Assembly (NCBI RefSeq): GCF_000716595.1
Contig: NZ_JNXC01000013.1
Coordinates: forward strand, 1 to 64,000
Direction: 5' to 3'
DNA length: 64,000 nucleotides
From: Saccharothrix sp. NRRL B-16314
GTDB taxonomy: Bacteria; Actinomycetota; Actinomycetes; Mycobacteriales; Pseudonocardiaceae
A program made the position numbers and the translations under genes. The notes beneath the pieces were generated by a model, which saw nothing but the letters and a program-made list of their open reading frames with translations, was not told the DNA's origin and made no database searches. Positions 31,728 to 39,655 of this stretch are shown piece by piece; position 1 is the first letter of the stretch; every line of letters starts with the position of its first letter.

Positions 31728-31832
31728 TCAGCGCACCTGGTTGCGGCTGTAGCGGGCCAGGGCGAAGACGCCCCCCGCGGTGGCGAGCATGCCCAGTGCG
31801 GCGACGGTGAACACGACGATGTCGGCGGTCAT
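31728..31832 (-). CDS. 34-residue single-pass membrane peptide
   Basis: The frame starts at ATG 31832 after a good ribosome site (AAGGGGA, 7-8 bases upstream). It encodes a short N-terminus MTADIV, one hydrophobic helix (VFTVAALGMLATAGGVFAL) and a basic end ARYSRNQVR. It is followed by a 17-bp perfect hairpin. The combination of ribosome site, one clean transmembrane helix and terminator supports a real microprotein. Family unknown. Too short for routine gene calling. Confidence 0.55.
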   Translation of the reverse strand: MTADIVVFTVAALGMLATAGGVFALARYSRNQVR

Positions 31833-31928
31833 GCGGTTATCCCCTTGCGTTGATCTCCCTCACGTCTTGACGCCCGGGTACCCGGTTTCGTGGCCTGACA
31901 GTCGTGTAATTCACACAATCGTGGAGGG

Positions 31929-33158
31929 ATGAGGGTGAGACTGCGCGCACTGGAGGGACGGGCACTCGCGTTCGCGCCGTGGGTGTTCGGCCTCTCCCTG
32001 CTCGGACACCTGGCGATGGTCGCCTTCCAGACGAAGATGACCATGGTGGACCTGATGGTCTACCGGAACGCCTCGCCCGAGCTGTTCACCGGTCTGCTCT
32101 ACGAGTGGCGGCTGAAGGAGTTCTCCGACCAGTTCGCCCTCCCGTTCACCTACCCGCCGTTCTCCGCGCTCGTCTTCGTCCCGCTGTCGTGGGTGCCGTG
32201 GGGCGTGGCACGGTGGTTCTGGCAGCTGGTCAGCCTCGCCTGCCTGTGGTTCATCACCGCGAAGTCGCTGAAGCTCGCGGGCAGCGCCGACCCGCGCCGC
32301 GCCCTGCTCTGGACCGGCCTGTTCATCTGGGTCGAACCGGTCCGCACCACGCTGAACTACGGGCAGATCAACCTGGTGCTCGCGGCCCTCCTGCTCGGCA
32401 CGATGGTCAGCGCGCGCAGTTGGGCGCAGGGCGCGGGTGTCGGCGTCGCGGCCGGGTTGAAGCTCACGCCCGCCATCTCCGGCCTCTACTTCCTGGTCAC
32501 CCGCCGCTACAAGGCGGCGGTGTGGTCGATCGCGGCGTTCTTCGGCACGGTCGGCCTCGGCTACCTGATCTCGCCGAGCCTGTCGAACCAGTACTGGTTC
32601 CACCTGCTCGGTGACGCGACCCGCGTCGGCCCGGTCGGGTCGGCCATCAACCAGTCGCTGCGCGGCGCCCTGTCCCGCACGGTCGGCTACGACGTGGAGA
32701 CCGGGCCGGTGTTCCTGGCCGGGGTGGCAGCGGCGGTCGTGCTCACCGGGTTCGCCCTGCACGCGGCGGTGAAGGCCCAGGACGCGCTGGCGATGATCGT
32801 CACCGTCCAGTTCCTCGGCCTGCTCGTCTCGCCGATCTCGTGGAGCCACCACTGGGTGTGGGCGGTGCCCGCGCTGATGTGGCTGGTGTACCGGGCGGGG
32901 CACCGGCTCGCGGCGATCACCGCGGTCGCGTGGCTCCTGGCCGTCGGCAGCTACCTGATCTCGTTCCTGCTCAACGTCCAGCCGTCGATCTGGGTCATCG
33001 AGCGGCCCTGGTACTACGCCGCGCTCGGCTGGGTGTACCCGGCTGTGGGCGTGCTCACGCTCGTCACCGTCGCCGTGGTGCTGCGACAGGCCACGGCCGA
33101 GCGGGCGCGGACGTCACAGGAAGACGTCGAGCACCCCGTCGATCTCCTCCGCGAGTGA
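31929..33158 (+). CDS. GT87/DUF2029 family membrane glycosyltransferase (mannosyltransferase-like)
   Basis: The 409-residue protein is polytopic, about ten helices, with the GT-C/GT87 features: an early acidic site MVDLMVYRNASP in the first loop, YPPFSALVFVPLSW, NYGQINLVLAALLL, GLKLTPAISGLYFL and a late SPISWSHHWVWAVPAL. GT87 enzymes use polyprenyl-phosphate-mannose to add alpha-1,2 mannoses to PIM/LM-type lipoglycans (PimE and relatives). The 3' end overlaps the convergent pterin dehydratase gene by 45 bases. Confidence 0.85.
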   Translation: MRVRLRALEGRALAFAPWVFGLSLLGHLAMVAFQTKMTMVDLMVYRNASPELFTGLLYEWRLKEFSDQFALPFTYPPFSALVFVPLSWVPWGVARWFWQLVSLACLWFITAKSLKLAGSADPRRALLWTGLFIWVEPVRTTLNYGQINLVLAALLLGTMVSARSWAQGAGVGVAAGLKLTPAISGLYFLVTRRYKAAVWSIAAFFGTVGLGYLISPSLSNQYWFHLLGDATRVGPVGSAINQSLRGALSRTVGYDVETGPVFLAGVAAAVVLTGFALHAAVKAQDALAMIVTVQFLGLLVSPISWSHHWVWAVPALMWLVYRAGHRLAAITAVAWLLAVGSYLISFLLNVQPSIWVIERPWYYAALGWVYPAVGVLTLVTVAVVLRQATAERARTSQEDVEHPVDLLRE

Positions 33159-33407
33159 CACGTCCAGCGCGGTGATCCCGCCGCTGGAGTGCGTGCTGCA
33201 CCGGAACGTCAGCGTGCGCCAGCGGATGTCGATGTCGGGGTGGTGGTTGTCGTTCTCCGCGATCTCCGCCACCCGGTTCACCACCTGGAGCGCCTGCGAG
33301 AAGCTCTCCAGCTCCACCGTGCGCACCAGTGCGGCGTCCTGGGCCTTCCACGAGGGCAACGTGGTCAGCGCGGCGGTCACCTGGTCGTCGGTCAGCAGTT
33401 CGGCCAT
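33114..33407 (-). CDS. phhB: 4a-hydroxytetrahydrobiopterin dehydratase (PCD/DCoH)
   Basis: The 97-residue enzyme dehydrates 4a-hydroxypterins. It has the active-site motif ENDNHHPDIDIRW at residues 51-63 and the family ends LSWKA/THSSGGIT. The ATG giving MAELLTDDQV is the usual start; the open frame continues into the riboswitch region. It overlaps the GT87 3' end by 45 bases and is divergent from the TPP riboswitch. No aromatic amino acid hydroxylase is visible nearby. Confidence 0.88.
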   Translation of the reverse strand: MAELLTDDQVTAALTTLPSWKAQDAALVRTVELESFSQALQVVNRVAEIAENDNHHPDIDIRWRTLTFRCSTHSSGGITALDVSLAEEIDGVLDVFL

Positions 33408-33449
33408 GGCCCCGATCGTCCCACCGCGCGGGGTAAGCTGCGCGTTCAC

Positions 33450-33540
33450 CACGGGAGTCCGGTGCTGCGCCGGGCTGAGAGGAAGGCGCGCGAGCCTTCG
33501 ACCGTCCACACCTGATCCGGGTCATGCCGGTGTAGGGAGA
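33450..33540 (+). promoter_or_regulatory. TPP riboswitch (THI box)
   Basis: The leader shows the aptamer landmarks in order: ACGGGAGTCCGG, then GGGCTGAGAGGAAGG, a variable arm, then ACCTGATCCGGGTCATGCC and GTGTAGGGAGA. CTGAGA and ACCTGAT..GGxTxATGCC are the thiamin pyrophosphate-binding core. The GGGAGA closing the aptamer is also the ribosome site for the thiB start, so ligand binding should block translation initiation. It controls the thiamine transporter genes that follow. Confidence 0.93.
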
Positions 33541-33544
33541 GATG

Positions 33545-34579
33545 ATGTTTCGACGAGTGCTGACCACGGTGGCCGCGTTCGCGCTGCTCACCGGCTGTTC
33601 CGTGACGGCGCAGGACGCGCCGCCGCCGGGAGAGCGGGTGGTCACGCTGGTGACGCACGACTCGTTCGCGCTGACCCCGGAGCTGCTGGAGAAGTTCAAG
33701 GCCGACACCGGCATCACGATCAAGCCGCTGGCCAGCGGTGACGCCGGCGAGGTGACGAACAAGCTGGTGCTCACCAAGGACGCCCCGATCGGTGACGTCG
33801 CGTTCGGCGTCGACTCCACGTTCGCCTCCCGTGCCCTCAAGGAGGGCGTGTTCGCCGAGTACGCGAGCCCGGAGGCGCAGAAGGGCGCGCAGCGCTACCA
33901 GCTCGACCCGCCGAACCGGCTGCACGCGGTGGACGTCGGCGACGTGTGCCTGAACATCGACGTGGCCGCGTTCAAGGACGTCGGCGAGCCGAAGCAGTAC
34001 GCCGACCTGGCCGACCCGAAGTACAAGGACATGCTGGTGGTGGAGGACCCGGCCACGTCCTCGCCGGGTCTCGCGTTCCTGCTCGGCACGATCGCCACGT
34101 TCGGCGAGTCGAACTGGGAGAACTACTGGGGCCAGTTGACGGCGAACGGCGTGAAGGTCGTCAGCGGCTGGGAGGAGGCCTACACCCAGGACTTCTCCGG
34201 CTCGTCCGGCAAGGGGCCGCGGCCGATCGTGGTGTCCTACGCGTCGTCGCCGTCGGCGGAGATCGGTGACGACGGCACGCCGCGCACCAAGGCGCTGCTG
34301 GACACGTGCTACCGCCAGGTCGAGTACGCGGGCGTGCTGAACGGCGCGAAGAACCCCGAGGACGCCAAGAAGGTCGTCGACTTCCTGCTCGGCGAGCAGG
34401 TCCAGGCCGACGTGCCGGGCCAGATGTACGTCTACCCGTCCCGCGAGGGCGTCGCGCTGCCCGAGGCGTGGACGAAGGCCGCACCGCTGCCGGCCACCGC
34501 GCGGTCGCTTCCCGCCGCCGAGGTCGACGCGAACCGCGAGCGGTGGGTGCAGCAGTGGCGCACGTTGGTCCAAGGCTGA
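33545..34579 (+). CDS. thiB: Thiamine ABC transporter substrate-binding lipoprotein
   Basis: The 344-residue lipoprotein (lipobox LLTGC) belongs to the ThiB family, with VTLVTHDSFAL after the signal, DVAFGVDSTFASRAL, PVDVGDVCLNID-like (AVDVGDVCLNIDVAAF) and FLLGTIATFGE. It captures thiamine or its phosphates for the ThiPQ membrane complex. Two ATG codons stand in tandem at 33542 and 33545. The second has better spacing from GGGAGA, so I chose it. Expression is set by the TPP riboswitch. Confidence 0.92.
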   Translation: MFRRVLTTVAAFALLTGCSVTAQDAPPPGERVVTLVTHDSFALTPELLEKFKADTGITIKPLASGDAGEVTNKLVLTKDAPIGDVAFGVDSTFASRALKEGVFAEYASPEAQKGAQRYQLDPPNRLHAVDVGDVCLNIDVAAFKDVGEPKQYADLADPKYKDMLVVEDPATSSPGLAFLLGTIATFGESNWENYWGQLTANGVKVVSGWEEAYTQDFSGSSGKGPRPIVVSYASSPSAEIGDDGTPRTKALLDTCYRQVEYAGVLNGAKNPEDAKKVVDFLLGEQVQADVPGQMYVYPSREGVALPEAWTKAAPLPATARSLPAAEVDANRERWVQQWRTLVQG

Positions 34580-36174
34580 GTCGAAGCGCGAGGCCGGGTC
34601 CGAGGCTGGCCTGGTCGCTCGCGGCGCTGGTGCCGCTGGCGTTCCTGGGTGTGTTCTTCGCCTGGCCGGTGCTGGCGATCGTCGCGCTCGGCCTGGACGA
34701 GGGCGGCGTGCTGCCCGCCCTGGCCCGCGCCGACACCTTGGACCTGGTCGCGTTCACCCTCGGCCAGGCTGCCGCGGCGACGGGGTTGGCGCTGGTCACG
34801 GGCATGCCGGTGGCGTTCCTGCTGGCCCGCTGCCGGGTTCGCGGCGCGGGGGTGGTGCGGGCGGCGGTGATGGTGCCGTTCGTGCTGCCGACCGTGGTGG
34901 TGGGGCTGGCGTTCCGGGCGTTGTGGCCGGACGGCGGTGTGCTGCCGATCGTGCTGGCCAACGCGTTCTTCAACGTCGCCGTGGTCGCCCGCACCGTCGG
35001 CGGCCTGTGGGCGAGGGTGGATCGGCGCGCGGAGGACGCCGCCCGCGCGTTGGGCGCGTCACGCCTGCGTGCGTTCACGTCCGTGGTGCTGCCGTCGTTG
35101 GCTCCGGCGATCGGGTCGGCGGCGTCGGTGGTGTTCCTGTTCTGCGCCACCAGTTTCGGGGTGGTGCTGGTGCTCGGCGGTGCCCGCCACCGCACGTTGG
35201 AGACCGAGATCTACCTGCGAACGGTGCAGCTGTTCGACCTGTCGGGCGCGGCTGCGTTGTCGTTGGTGCAGTTCGTCGCCGTGGTGGCCGTGCTGCTGAT
35301 CGGCGGCGCGGCCCGGCGGAAGCGGGAGAAGGGGCTGCCGCTGCGGATCGAGCCGCCGCGTCGGCCGGCGGGCGGCGAGTGGGGCGTGGTCGTGGCGGCC
35401 TGGCTGGTGGTGTCGGCGCTGCTCACGCCGGTGGTGGGGCTGCTGGTGCGATCCCTGGCGACTGCGGACGGCTGGAGCTTCGCCGGGTACGCGGCGCTGG
35501 CCGGCACGGGGGAGCGCGGCACGTTGGCGGTGTCCGGGCTCGACGCGGCGATGAACTCGGTGCGCACGGCCACGGACGCGACGGTGGTGGCGCTGCTGGT
35601 CGGCGTCGTCTCGGCGGTGGTGCTGGTGGGGCTGCGGCGGCACGGTTCGTGGTTCGCGGAGACCCTGGACACCGCGTTGATGCTGCCGCTGGGCGTGTCG
35701 GCGGTGACGCTCGGCTTCGGCTACCTGATCACGATGAACGCCCTGCCCGGCGATTTCCGCACGTCACCGCTGCTGGTGCCGCTGGCCCAGGCGTTGGTGG
35801 TGACGCCGCTGATCGTGCGGATCGTGCTGCCGGTGCTGCGCGCGGTGGACGAACGGCTGCGGCAGGCGGCGGCGACGCTGGGCGCGAGCCCGTGGCGGGT
35901 GTGGCGGGAGGTCGACTTCCCGCTGGCGTCGCGGTCGTTGCTCGCGGCGGCGGGGTTCGGGTTCGTGGTGGCGCTGGGCGAGTTCGGCGCGACGAGCTTC
36001 CTGGCCCGGCCGGACGCGCCGACGCTGCCGGTGGTGATCGCCCGGTTGATGTCGCGGCCCGGTGAGCTGAACAGCCAGATGGCTTACGCGGCGTGCGCGG
36101 TGCTGATGGTGGTGACGACCGCGGCGGTGCTGGTGATCGAGCGGCTGCGGGTGCCGAGCGGCGGGGAGTTCTGA
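34555..36174 (+). CDS. thiP: Thiamine ABC transporter permease
   Basis: The 539-residue permease is a fused double-permease of the ThiP type, with two copies of the binding-protein-dependent transport domain and two EAA-like loops (EDAARALGASRLRAFTSVVLPSL and RQAAATLGASPWRVWREVDFPL). About twelve helices. The exact start is uncertain: GTG 34555, overlapping thiB by 25 bases, gives a short basic N-terminus before the first helix; the open frame goes further up inside thiB. Confidence 0.88.
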   Translation: MAHVGPRLSRSARPGPRLAWSLAALVPLAFLGVFFAWPVLAIVALGLDEGGVLPALARADTLDLVAFTLGQAAAATGLALVTGMPVAFLLARCRVRGAGVVRAAVMVPFVLPTVVVGLAFRALWPDGGVLPIVLANAFFNVAVVARTVGGLWARVDRRAEDAARALGASRLRAFTSVVLPSLAPAIGSAASVVFLFCATSFGVVLVLGGARHRTLETEIYLRTVQLFDLSGAAALSLVQFVAVVAVLLIGGAARRKREKGLPLRIEPPRRPAGGEWGVVVAAWLVVSALLTPVVGLLVRSLATADGWSFAGYAALAGTGERGTLAVSGLDAAMNSVRTATDATVVALLVGVVSAVVLVGLRRHGSWFAETLDTALMLPLGVSAVTLGFGYLITMNALPGDFRTSPLLVPLAQALVVTPLIVRIVLPVLRAVDERLRQAAATLGASPWRVWREVDFPLASRSLLAAAGFGFVVALGEFGATSFLARPDAPTLPVVIARLMSRPGELNSQMAYAACAVLMVVTTAAVLVIERLRVPSGGEF

Positions 36175-37145
36175 TGTCGTTGCGGGTCGACGGGTTGAGC
36201 GTCCACTACGGGCCGGTGGCCGCGGTGTCCGATGTGGACCTGGGCATCGCGGACGGCGAGGTGGTGGCGCTGCTCGGGCCGTCCGGGTGCGGCAAGTCGA
36301 CGTTGCTGCGCGCGGTGGCCGGGTTGGAGCCGGTCGGCGCGGGCGTGGTGTCGTGGGACGGCGTCGACCTGGCGGGGACACCCGTGCACCGGCGGGGTTT
36401 CGGGCTGGTGTTCCAGGACGGCCAGCTGTTCCCGCACCGCGACGTGGCGGGCAACGTCGCGTTCGGGCTGCGGATGCGGCGGGTGGAGCGGGAGGCGCGC
36501 GACAAGCGGGTGGCGGAGCTGCTGGAGCTGGTGGGCCTGGCGGGCTACCGGAAGCGGCGGGTCACGTCGCTGTCCGGCGGTGAGCAGCAGCGGGTCGCGC
36601 TGGCCCGCGCGCTGGCGCCGCGGCCCAAGCTGCTGCTGCTGGACGAGCCGCTGTCCGCGCTGGACCGGGCGTTGCGGGAGCAGCTGGCGGTGGACCTGGC
36701 GCGGCTGCTGCGGGAGACCGGTGCGACCGCGTTGGTGGTGACGCACGACCACGACGAGGCGTTCACGCTGGCCGACCGGGTCGCGGTGATGCGGGCGGGC
36801 CGGATCGTGCAGGTCGGCGTGCCGACGGAGGTGTGGCAGCGGCCGGCGGACGTCGAGACGGCGCGGTTCCTGGGGTGCGGCAAGGTGTTGGCGGCGTCGG
36901 CGGCGCGGGCGCTGGTGGGGCTCGACGCGCGGGTCGGGCTGCGGGCGACGGCTTTGCGCGTCGACCCGGGGGGTGCGATCGAGGCGGAGGTGCTGGAACG
37001 CGTGCACCGCCGTGACCACGTCCGGCTGCTGGTGCGGGTGGAGGGCGAGGAGTTCGAGGCGGTGGCGCCGGTCGCGGAGCCGCCGGCACCGGGGGACCGG
37101 GTCAGGCTGTCGGTGGACCACGACGGGGTCGCGGTCATCGGCTGA
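36174..37145 (+). CDS. thiQ: Thiamine ABC transporter ATP-binding protein
   Basis: The 323-residue ATPase has Walker A GPSGCGKST at residues 35-43, signature LSGGEQQRVALARAL, Walker B LLLLDEPLSALD and H-loop VTHDHDEAF. The C-terminal 90 residues form a regulatory (TOBE-like) extension, longer than E. coli ThiQ. Its ATG overlaps the thiP stop by one base (TGATG). Third gene of the TPP-riboswitch operon; it ends eight bases before a convergent acetyltransferase gene. Confidence 0.88.
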   Translation: MSLRVDGLSVHYGPVAAVSDVDLGIADGEVVALLGPSGCGKSTLLRAVAGLEPVGAGVVSWDGVDLAGTPVHRRGFGLVFQDGQLFPHRDVAGNVAFGLRMRRVEREARDKRVAELLELVGLAGYRKRRVTSLSGGEQQRVALARALAPRPKLLLLDEPLSALDRALREQLAVDLARLLRETGATALVVTHDHDEAFTLADRVAVMRAGRIVQVGVPTEVWQRPADVETARFLGCGKVLAASAARALVGLDARVGLRATALRVDPGGAIEAEVLERVHRRDHVRLLVRVEGEEFEAVAPVAEPPAPGDRVRLSVDHDGVAVIG

Positions 37146-37153
37146 CCGGTCGG

Positions 37154-37801
37154 TCATCGGCCACCTGGGCGGTCGGCGGCGGGCGTGGAGGCCGGTGTGG
37201 CGGGTGCGGCGGCGGGCGCAGGTGCTGCGGCGGAGACGGGCGCGGCGGCAGCGAGAGCGGCGGCGGGTGCAGGTGCGGCAGCGGGGGCCGGTGCGGGGGC
37301 GAGGTCGAGGGCGTACTCGACGTCGCCGTGCTCCGCGCCCTCGATGTAGTCCGGCCACTCCTCGTGGAACGTCCGGACGTACCTCAGGCCGGCCTTCTCC
37401 AGCACCCGCCGCGACCCGGTGTTCACCGCCATCGCGTACGCCACGATCCGCTTCAACCCCGCCGCCGCACCGTGCGCCACCAGCGCGGACGCGCCCTCGG
37501 TCGCGTAGCCGCGCCCCCAGAAGTGCGGGTGCAGCCGATACCCGAGCTCGGCCACCCCCTCGCCGACCGGGCTCAGCTCGAACCAGCCGATGAACGCGCC
37601 CGAAGCCTTCTCGTGCGCCGCCCACCAGCCCGGTCCGCCCACCACCTTCGGCAGCACGACCCGCTCCACCTCGGCCCGTGACACCGGCTTGCCGTCCTCG
37701 ATGTACCGCATCACCCGGGGCTCGCCCAGCAGCCACGCCACCAAGTCCACATCGGACTCGGCGAACCCTCGCAACGCCAACCGCTCGGTCTCCGGGAGCA
37801 C
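37154..37801 (-). CDS. GNAT acetyltransferase (RimJ/RimL type) with Ala/Pro-rich tail
   Basis: The 215-residue protein has a RimJ-like GNAT domain in residues 1-150: TERLALRGFAESDVDLVAWLL, ELGYRLHPHFWGRGYATEGASALVAHG with the acetyl-CoA loop, and NTGSRRVLEKAGLRYV. It is followed by an unusual 60-residue tail of Ala, Pro and a few Val/Thr. The tail is low-complexity and may be a flexible linker or a slippage-prone expansion. Acceptor substrate unknown. Confidence 0.8.
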   Translation of the reverse strand: MLPETERLALRGFAESDVDLVAWLLGEPRVMRYIEDGKPVSRAEVERVVLPKVVGGPGWWAAHEKASGAFIGWFELSPVGEGVAELGYRLHPHFWGRGYATEGASALVAHGAAAGLKRIVAYAMAVNTGSRRVLEKAGLRYVRTFHEEWPDYIEGAEHGDVEYALDLAPAPAPAAAPAPAAALAAAAPVSAAAPAPAAAPATPASTPAADRPGGR

Positions 37802-37805
37802 GGAC

Positions 37806-38639
37806 CTAATTGTCCTTGGTGGCCAACCGCATCGCCGCCAGGGACAACCCGATCAGGACGTAGCACCCGGCCACGACCGTGCCGCGCCACAGCTGCTCCG
37901 TCGGCAACGGGTCGCGCATGACGTCGATCATGCCCTCCCACGCCGACGTGATGAGGTACGGGTGCAGCCAGTCCAGCGCGCTGAACAGCCCCAGCACCGC
38001 GAACACGATCACACCGGCCATCGTCGCGGCCATCACCACCAGCGGGTGCTCGGTGCACGCCGAGATCGCCATCGCGATCGCCGCCACCCCCCACACCTGC
38101 ACCGTGACCAGCGCGATCGTCAACGCGATCCGCCCGAGCCCTTCGCCGAACGACAGCGTCGAACCCGACAGCGTGAGCATCCCCTCACCGCCGAACAGCA
38201 CCACGCCGGTGATCACGCCCACGACGGCGATCAACGTGACCGCCACCAACGACATGATCGCCACGCCGAACGACTTGATCGCCAGCAGCCGGATCCGCCC
38301 CACCGGCGAGAGCAGCAACCCCCGCAACGTGCCGTGCTGCGCCTCACCGGCCAGCCCGTCCGCCGCCCAGATCGCACCCACCAGCGGCAGGAGCAGGGGC
38401 AGCGCCAGGAACAGGGTGAACACCGGCAGCACCAGGCCGTTGCCCGCGATGATCGCGGCCAGACCCGGTCCCGCCGGGCCGTCGCCGTCGGTCGCGAACC
38501 ACAGCCCCACCCCGGCCAGGATCGGCACCAGGCACAGCGAAGCCAGCCCGATCACGGTCCGCGGCCGGCGCAGGATCCAGCGCAGCTCCGAGCGCAGTTG
38601 CCTGCCCAGCGGAGCACGTGCCGCCACCAGCGCGGTCAT
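37806..38639 (-). CDS. ABC transporter permease (ABC-2 family)
   Basis: The 277-residue membrane protein has about six helices, a cytoplasmic N-terminus (GRQLRSELRWILRRPRTVIGL) and the large DGLAGEAQHGTLRGLLLSPVGR loop typical of ABC-2 permeases. It overlaps the ATPase gene by four bases and is the third gene of a minus-strand operon: LolA-like protein, ATPase, permease. Substrate unknown. Confidence 0.83.
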   Translation of the reverse strand: MTALVAARAPLGRQLRSELRWILRRPRTVIGLASLCLVPILAGVGLWFATDGDGPAGPGLAAIIAGNGLVLPVFTLFLALPLLLPLVGAIWAADGLAGEAQHGTLRGLLLSPVGRIRLLAIKSFGVAIMSLVAVTLIAVVGVITGVVLFGGEGMLTLSGSTLSFGEGLGRIALTIALVTVQVWGVAAIAMAISACTEHPLVVMAATMAGVIVFAVLGLFSALDWLHPYLITSAWEGMIDVMRDPLPTEQLWRGTVVAGCYVLIGLSLAAMRLATKDN

Positions 38640-39655
38640 CGGGTCCCCTCCTCGATCGTGTCCACCGCGGACAGGCTGTGCTCGGACTCCTCGGCCTCGG
38701 TGAGCCGCGCGAACAGGTCCTCCAGACCCGTCCGGTGGCGACGCGCCTCGTGCACCGCGACCCCCGCGTGCACCAACGTCTCCAGCACCACGGGCGCCGT
38801 CGTGCCGATGAGCTCGACCCGCACGCCCTCCGCGAAGGGCCGCGCCGAGATCCGGCCCGCGCGCAACGCGCTCAGCGCGTCGTCCACGTCCGGCGTGACG
38901 ATCAGCAGCGAACTGCTGTCCGAGTGCAGCAACTCGGCCAGTTCCCCTTGCGCCACAACGGTTCCCCGGTGCAGCACGGCCACGTGCGTGCACGTCGCCT
39001 CGATCTCGCTCAGCAGGTGCGACGACACGACGACGGTGCTGCCCGCCTCGTGCAGGTCCGCGATCACCTTGCGCACCTCGCGCGTGCCCGCCGGGTCGAG
39101 GCCGTTGGTCGGCTCGTCCAGCACGATCAGCCTGCGCGGCACGAGCAGCGCCGACGCCAACCCCAGCCGCTGCTTCATGCCCAGCGAGTACCCCCGGTAA
39201 CGCCGGTGCGCCGCGGCGGCGAGACCGACCCGCTCCAACGCGTCCTCCACGGCCTGCCGGATGTCACCGCTCGCCAGCAGCGGCTCGAACGCCGCCGCCC
39301 GCCGCAGGTTCTCCCGGCCGGTCAGGAAGGGGTGGAACCCCGGACCCTCGACCAGCGCGCCGACGTGCGGCAACGCCTGCGCCACGCCGTCGGGCAACGC
39401 CTTCCCCAGCAGCTCGACCTCACCCTCGGTCGGCCGCACGAGCCCGAGCAGCATGCGGATCGTGGTGGTCTTGCCCGACCCGTTCGGGCCGAGCATCCCG
39501 AGCACCGCACCCTCCGGCACGTCGAGATCCACCCTGTCCACCGCGACCGTGCGCCCGTACACCTTGCGCAGTCCCCGCGTCCGGGCCGCGAAGACCGGGG
39601 TGGAGCCGGCCGCCGAAGCAGCCGACCCCACCCGCGCGCTGGTCGAGGTGGTCAC
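38636..39655 (-). CDS. ABC transporter ATP-binding protein
   Basis: The 339-residue ATPase has Walker A GPNGSGKTT at residues 56-64, signature LGMKQRLGLASALL (YSLGMKQRL rather than LSGGQ, a known variant), Walker B RLIVLDEPTNGLDP and a C-terminal regulatory extension of about 100 residues. The first 25 residues are a Ser/Ala-rich extension. It overlaps its permease and the LolA-like gene by four bases each. Together these resemble lipid- or bacteriocin-type exporters. Confidence 0.87.
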   Translation of the reverse strand: MTTSTSARVGSAASAAGSTPVFAARTRGLRKVYGRTVAVDRVDLDVPEGAVLGMLGPNGSGKTTTIRMLLGLVRPTEGEVELLGKALPDGVAQALPHVGALVEGPGFHPFLTGRENLRRAAAFEPLLASGDIRQAVEDALERVGLAAAAHRRYRGYSLGMKQRLGLASALLVPRRLIVLDEPTNGLDPAGTREVRKVIADLHEAGSTVVVSSHLLSEIEATCTHVAVLHRGTVVAQGELAELLHSDSSSLLIVTPDVDDALSALRAGRISARPFAEGVRVELIGTTAPVVLETLVHAGVAVHEARRHRTGLEDLFARLTEAEESEHSLSAVDTIEEGTR

